Shown here piece after piece: positions 60,077 to 64,000 of a DNA stretch of 64,000 bases. Position numbers and translations under genes: made by a program. The notes under the pieces were generated by a model. The model was not told the origin of the DNA, made no database searches, and worked only from the letters and a program-made list of their open reading frames with translations. Source of the stretch: CAUVKI01 sp963552605 (GTDB lineage Bacteria; Bacillota; Clostridia; Tissierellales; Peptoniphilaceae); assembly GCA_963552605.1 (NCBI GenBank), contig CAUVKI010000003.1, positions 1-64,000 on the forward strand, read 5' to 3'. Every line of letters begins with the position of its first letter. Within the stretch, counting starts at the first letter, position 1.

Positions 60077-60725
60077 GTGCCAAAAATGCAAAGACAGGGG
60101 CGGATTTATCAGAAAAAATCAAAACGGATATGAATACTGGGTAACGTGTCAATGCCAAATTCAAAAAGACATAGAAAGATACATCGCTCAATCCAATCTG
60201 CCTGAAAACTGCAAAGGCAAAAGCTTTGAAAACTACAACACCCAAAGCGAACAACAAAAAAAAGCAAAACAACTCTGCCAAACCTACGCAGACAACCCGC
60301 AAGGTAATCTCCTTCTCTGCGGACAAATCGGTTCGGGAAAAACTCACCTTGCAATAGCAACACTCCTCGCAATAGCAAAAAAACACAAAAGGATTAAATA
60401 TCAAAACTACAAGGATATGGTCAAGGGAATAGCCAACGCCGCACGCCAAGATGACACCTACTACACCGAACTCGACAAGTATAGACTTCCCTCCGTGCTT
60501 CTCATAGACGACTTTTTCAAAGGCAATGAGCACAAGGAAACTCATCTAAGCTATGCCTATGAAATAATCGACCATCGCTACAAAAACAGCCTAATGACCA
60601 TCATCACCACCGAAAAAAACATCTCCGAGATGGTACGAATCGAAGAAGCCATAACTTCAAGGCTTCTGGAAAAAAGTACAGCCGTCCTGATGGACGGAAT
60701 AAAAAATTATCGACTGAGAGTATAA
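59967..60725 (+). CDS. DnaC-like helicase loader ATPase
   Basis: 252 residues. Zinc-finger-like CQKCKDRGG...CQCQ (about 38-58), Walker A GQIGSGKTH, Walker B LLIDDFF, sensor IITTEKN and SRLLEKS. Strong GGAGGGG seven bases before ATG, inside the upstream gene, with a 110-bp overlap in another frame. Confidence 0.92.
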   Translation: MTTEIPEIQTATEILKAIIKKIKSNPTRIPTSTPIYECQKCKDRGGFIRKNQNGYEYWVTCQCQIQKDIERYIAQSNLPENCKGKSFENYNTQSEQQKKAKQLCQTYADNPQGNLLLCGQIGSGKTHLAIATLLAIAKKHKRIKYQNYKDMVKGIANAARQDDTYYTELDKYRLPSVLLIDDFFKGNEHKETHLSYAYEIIDHRYKNSLMTIITTEKNISEMVRIEEAITSRLLEKSTAVLMDGIKNYRLRV

Positions 60726-60740
60726 TTCAAACACAGCTTT

Positions 60741-60831
60741 AAAATCCCTACGAGCCACGCTAAGAGATTTTTATCCCCTCAGTCGTATAATTTTACATCG
60801 AGAATAAAAACGAGCCTAAAAAAGGCTTACA
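60741..60831 (+). repeat. 91-bp element shared by both prophages, copy B
   Basis: See 34958-35048. Here it lies 15 bp after the DnaC stop and 15 bp before the DUF1064 gene. AGCC/GGCT hairpin near its end. Confidence 0.75.
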
Positions 60832-60846
60832 GAGAACAGGAGAAAA

Positions 60847-61179
60847 ATGAGCAAGTATAACGCAATAAAAACCGAAAGGGACGGAATAAAATTCGACAGC
60901 AAGAAAGAGGCTAAAAGATACAAGGAGCTGAAGCATCTCGAGAAAGGGGGGATAATAAAAAATCTCTCCTTGCAGCCTAAATTTTTGTTGCAGGAAAAAT
61001 TTGAGTATCGCGGTGAGCATTTTCGTGCCATCTACTACATCGCAGACTTTATGTATTACGACCCTGAAAGACAGGCGGTTGTTGTCGAAGATGTGAAAGG
61101 AATTAAGACCGAAGTCTACAAGCTTAAAAAAAAGCTGTTTATTAAAAAATATCCTGATTATGTGTTTTGTGAGGTGTGA
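60847..61179 (+). CDS. DUF1064 nuclease (Holliday resolvase-like)
   Basis: 110 residues: KYNAIKTERDGIKFDSKKEAKRYKEL, YIADFMYYDPERQAVVVEDVKGIKT (E-x-K-type core) and FIKKYPDYVFCEV. PD-(D/E)XK fold. Confidence 0.88.
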   Translation: MSKYNAIKTERDGIKFDSKKEAKRYKELKHLEKGGIIKNLSLQPKFLLQEKFEYRGEHFRAIYYIADFMYYDPERQAVVVEDVKGIKTEVYKLKKKLFIKKYPDYVFCEV

Positions 61180-61199
61180 GGAGGAGAAATTCAAAAGTG

Positions 61200-61259
61200 A
61201 TGGATTACTCAAAAATTAAAGAATTATCAGATTTCCGAGAGAGAGAAAAAGGAAATTGA
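61200..61259 (+). CDS. 19-codon leader-like frame
   Basis: ATG at 61200, MDYSKIKELSDF..., stop overlapping the TTG start of the next gene (TTGA). GAGGAGG upstream but 15 bases away. May only serve to couple translation. Confidence 0.3.
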   Translation: MDYSKIKELSDFREREKGN

Positions 61260-61657
61260 CAACAAAAGAATATCTAAAACAGGCGTTTTATCTTGACAAA
61301 AGAATCAATTCAAAACTGGAGCAGTTGAGCAGTCTAAATGTTCTTGCGACCAAGACAAACACTGTCCTATCGGGCTTACCCAAGAGTCCGAGCAGAGGAA
61401 ATTCCAAGCTTGAAGAGACGATTGTTAAAATTATAGACCTGCAGGAAGAAATCAACTCAGATATAAACGCCTTGGTGGATTTGAAAAGAGATATAGCGAA
61501 ATCGATACGCTCTCTCGAGAACAAAGAAGAGCAAGTGGTGCTTGAGAGGAGATATCTTTGTTTCCATTCTTGGGAGCAGATAGCTGTGGATTTAAGCTTT
61601 GACATCAGGCATATTCACAGACTTCACAGTCGGGGTTTAAGAAAAATTTTAATATAG
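61256..61657 (+). CDS. DUF1492 late transcription regulator
   Basis: 133 residues, TTG start. Coiled N-terminal half and a C-terminal sigma-region-4-like HTH: QVVLERRYLCFHSWEQIAVDLSFDIRHIHRLHSRGLRKI. Members act as late gene activators and stand just before the terminase. Confidence 0.85.
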   Translation: MTTKEYLKQAFYLDKRINSKLEQLSSLNVLATKTNTVLSGLPKSPSRGNSKLEETIVKIIDLQEEINSDINALVDLKRDIAKSIRSLENKEEQVVLERRYLCFHSWEQIAVDLSFDIRHIHRLHSRGLRKILI

Positions 61658-61682
61658 AAATTTTATTTCTTTGCAAATGGTC

Positions 61683-61699
61683 GTCAACTATAAGTTGAC
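61683..61699. promoter_or_regulatory. 17-bp palindrome upstream of the late operon
   Basis: GTCAACT-ATA-AGTTGAC, perfect dyad. Possible regulator site between the late regulator and the late promoter. Confidence 0.45.
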
Positions 61700-61802
61700 A
61701 ACCACTCAACATGGTGCAATTACCAAAGCAGTTAAAAGAGCTTGGTTGGCATTACTTACGAACCTGTCGGAAATCCCGACATCTTGGAAAATTAAAAAAA
61801 TA

Positions 61803-61846
61803 TGTCACTAAATGTCATTGTTTGTCACATCAAGCGTGTGATAGCA
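61803..61846 (+). promoter_or_regulatory. Late promoter with three activator repeats
   Basis: TGTCA(C/T) at 61803, 61813 and 61823, exactly 10 bp apart, then an extended -10 (TGTGA-TAGCAT, 61837-61846). No -35 consensus, as expected where an activator recruits polymerase. Confidence 0.65.
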
Positions 61847-61911
61847 TTAGAATGTCGAAGAATAGGGTAAGGGCGATAATGTCCTTGCCATTTTTTTATG
61901 TGAAGGAGGTG

Positions 61912-62340
61912 ATGGACTTGTCAAAATTAACCTTAAAACAACAAAGATTCGCAGATGAGTACATCATCTCGGGGAATGCAACGGAGGCGGCAATAAAAGC
62001 AGGATACAGTAAAAAAACAAGCTATTCTATTGGACAAGAAAACTTGAATAAACCTGATATAAAAGCATACTTAGATAAAAAGATTAAGGAATTACAAGAT
62101 GAAAAAATTGCAAAGCAGGAAGAAGTGCTTCAGTATCTCACATCGATTATGAGGGGAGAACAGACTGAATCGACACTAAGAGGTGTAGGGGAAGGTGTGC
62201 AAACTATATCGGATATTGAAGTGAGTGCAAAAGACCGAATTAAGGCGGCGGAGCTTCTCGGGAAAAGATATGGAATGTGGACGGAGAAACTTGAAGTGAA
62301 AGAGCCGATTCAAATTGATATCGTCCGAAAACAAAAATGA
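61912..62340 (+). CDS. Terminase small subunit
   Basis: 142 residues from ATG 61912 (AAGGAGG, three bases). LTLKQQRFADEYIISGNATEAAIKAGYSKKTSYSIGQENLNKP is the Terminase_2 HTH. An upstream in-frame extension crosses the late promoter and is not used. Confidence 0.93.
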   Translation: MDLSKLTLKQQRFADEYIISGNATEAAIKAGYSKKTSYSIGQENLNKPDIKAYLDKKIKELQDEKIAKQEEVLQYLTSIMRGEQTESTLRGVGEGVQTISDIEVSAKDRIKAAELLGKRYGMWTEKLEVKEPIQIDIVRKQK

Positions 62341-63599
62341 AAACCGTAAAGGAAATCAATCCTCATTTTGAGGATTTTTTATTTGACTGGAAACATAAAA
62401 CATATCTGTTGGTCGGCGGATACGGGTCGAGCAAATCATATCACATAGCGTTGAAAGTTCTCTTGAAGCTCTTAGAGGAGAAACGAACGGCGTTAGTAGT
62501 TCGGGAAGTGTTTGATACTATTCGGGATTCGACTTATTCATTATTTCTTGAAATCATTGAGGATATGGGGCTTGTGGATATAATCAGACCGACAGTTTCA
62601 CCTATGACATTCAACTTTCTTAACGGCTCAAAGATTATCTTCAAGGGAATGGATAAGCCAAAAAAATTAAAATCAATTAACGACATCACAATCATATGGA
62701 TTGAAGAAGCGGCAGAGGTCAAATATGCGGGATATAAAGAGCTGCTCGGTAGGGCAAGACACCCGAATCTTTCTTTGCATTTTATACTTTCAACAAATCC
62801 GGTTGCCAAAAATAATTGGGTGTACACTCACTTTTTCAAAGACGAGCAGGATGAGGAGTTATACGAAAAGAAATGTATCATAAGAAACGACATTTATTAT
62901 CATCATTCGACGGCGGAAGATAATCTATTTTTGCCGACTTCATACATTGAGCAGTTGGACGAAATGAAAGAATATGACCCTGATTTGTACAGAGTGGCTC
63001 GTACGGGGCGATTCGGTGTGAACGGTATTCGGGTATTGCCTCAATTTGAGGTGATGTCGCACGATGAGGTGATGGCTCGCATAAAAGATATTCCCAAGCG
63101 TTTTCATCGTATCGGTATGGACTTCGGGTTTATCACATCTTACAATGCGCTGATTAAGATGGCGATAGATGATAAAAACAAAGCCTTATACATCTATTTT
63201 GAATACTACGACAAGGGAAAGACGGACGATATCACGGTGGAAGAGATACGTCCGTTTATAGATAAAAATGATTTGATTATTGCGGACAGTGCAGAGCCGA
63301 AGACCATTGCCTATTACAATCAATCAGGGCTTCGGATGGTTGCGGTGCATAAGGATACACGGCTCAATGCGATTAAAAAGGTCAAACGGTTTAAAAAGAT
63401 TTATTGCTCCGATATGTGTAAGAATACGATTTATGAACTTGAAACGCTTACATATGCAAAGGATAAGAATGACAATCTCATTGAGGACGAATTTACAATT
63501 GACGCACACACCTTTGACGCCATTAAGTACGGATTGGACGGATATGAGGTGGCAGACCTTAAGGAAAAGAAGAATTACAGTGGAAAGGGAGCGGTATAG
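62337..63599 (+). CDS. Terminase large subunit (PBSX/Terminase_3 type)
   Basis: 420 residues. GGYGSSKSYH (Walker A), IWIEEAAEV (Walker B), LSTNP motif III, and nuclease residues GMDFGFI and ADSAEPKTI. Overlaps TerS by four bases. A different terminase class from that of prophage 1. Confidence 0.93.
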   Translation: MKTVKEINPHFEDFLFDWKHKTYLLVGGYGSSKSYHIALKVLLKLLEEKRTALVVREVFDTIRDSTYSLFLEIIEDMGLVDIIRPTVSPMTFNFLNGSKIIFKGMDKPKKLKSINDITIIWIEEAAEVKYAGYKELLGRARHPNLSLHFILSTNPVAKNNWVYTHFFKDEQDEELYEKKCIIRNDIYYHHSTAEDNLFLPTSYIEQLDEMKEYDPDLYRVARTGRFGVNGIRVLPQFEVMSHDEVMARIKDIPKRFHRIGMDFGFITSYNALIKMAIDDKNKALYIYFEYYDKGKTDDITVEEIRPFIDKNDLIIADSAEPKTIAYYNQSGLRMVAVHKDTRLNAIKKVKRFKKIYCSDMCKNTIYELETLTYAKDKNDNLIEDEFTIDAHTFDAIKYGLDGYEVADLKEKKNYSGKGAV

Positions 63600-64000
63600 A
63601 TGGATTTTCAAAGAATATTGCAGTTGGAGGGATTGCAGGTCGGACAATTGGAGCGAATTCATCGTATCAATAGGTTGTATGACATCTATGAAGGAAAGCA
63701 GCATTGGGCGACGAAAGAGGGGTTGGATTATAAACCGACGAAGAAGATTACTAATTACATCAAGAAGCTGATTGATAAACGGGCACGGTTTATGTTTGGG
63801 AAAGAACCGTTTTTCAATCTTTCAGGCAGTGATGAGGAGAAGACGCAACAGAAAGAGGATTTGCTAAAGCAGATTCTTGATGATAATAAGTTCCACGCAA
63901 AACTGCTGAAAGCGAAGAAAGATTGCGCTATCGGCGGGAAGGTGGCATTGCGGCTGTGGGCGGAGAAAGAAAAAGGAATCAAGTTATTTTTCATCCCGGC
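63600..64000 (+). CDS. Portal protein, SPP1 gp6-like (partial)
   Basis: Starts one base after the TerL stop: MDFQRILQLEGLQVGQLERI, YDIYEGKQHW, KITNYIKKLIDKRARFMFGKEP. The gene runs off the window end; 133 codons visible. Confidence 0.85.
   Translation, partial: MDFQRILQLEGLQVGQLERIHRINRLYDIYEGKQHWATKEGLDYKPTKKITNYIKKLIDKRARFMFGKEPFFNLSGSDEEKTQQKEDLLKQILDDNKFHAKLLKAKKDCAIGGKVALRLWAEKEKGIKLFFIP

Noticed and set aside
59943..60545. 200-codon minus-strand frame rich in Phe/Cys/Val
   Set aside because: Complement of the DnaC-like gene.
61711..61911. Longer TerS start
   Set aside because: The extension crosses the activator repeats and -10 of the late promoter; the ATG at 61912 has a strong ribosome site.

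Overview
The window comes from a low-GC, Gram-positive-type bacterium (Bacillota, probably an anaerobic clostridial or tissierellial lineage). The signs are strong AGGAGG ribosome sites, frequent TTG/GTG starts, a ClpC/McsA pair, Firmicutes-type phage modules and A/T-rich third positions. I cannot name a species.

Layout. 1-14.4 kb is chromosome. It holds the tail of an Rpn-type nuclease, a RelB/YoeB-like toxin-antitoxin pair, and a pyrimidine operon (pyrB-pyrI-pyrC plus a lipoprotein gene) behind a promoter and an attenuator hairpin. Next come mcsA-clpC without an adjacent ctsR or mcsB, a DUF3784 protein and a nucleoside hydrolase. After these is a small accessory island: XRE regulator, ImmA/IrrE protease and PIN protein; a GNAT acetyltransferase; a frameshifted HNH remnant; and two tandem IRG/Era-like GTPases. 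A tRNA-Lys(CTT) gene at 14.41 kb ends the chromosomal part.

14.44-53.54 kb is a complete-looking siphovirus-type prophage (prophage 1) inserted in the 3' part of the tRNA. Its lytic genes are on the minus strand. Read from right to left they are: Cro-like/early genes, DNA methylase, MazG-like, DUF2800/DUF2815, family A polymerase, VapE primase/helicase, a candidate origin, VRR-NUC, SNF2 helicase, late regulator, HNH, TerS/TerL, a cassette region of small acidic genes with repeated promoters, HK97-type portal/protease/capsid, connectors, tail genes (with a -1 frameshift and a collagen-like segment), endolysin and holin. The plus-strand lysogeny module (CI/S24 repressor, lipoprotein, secreted nuclease, integrase) and a minus-strand antirepressor/ribbon-helix-helix cluster fill the right end.

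53.5 kb to the window end is the left part of a second prophage joined head-on to the first at a second copy of the tRNA-Lys att core. It has its own homologous integrase, CI/Cro switch, RecT, DnaD/DnaC-type replication genes, DUF1064 nuclease, a DUF1492 late regulator with a likely late promoter, TerS/TerL and an SPP1-type portal that runs off the end. The two phages use the same tRNA site. Their putative arm-type integrase sites differ in sequence but share the same 11-bp phasing, and several small early genes and a 91-bp non-coding element are held in common.

The parts least explained by known families are: the repeated promoter cassettes with acidic orphan proteins (29.7-31.8 kb), a predicted two-hairpin small RNA at 29.61 kb, the shared 91-bp element, the perfectly conserved 20-bp palindrome inside a small gene of both phages, and the GTPase/HNH island bounded by inverted repeats.
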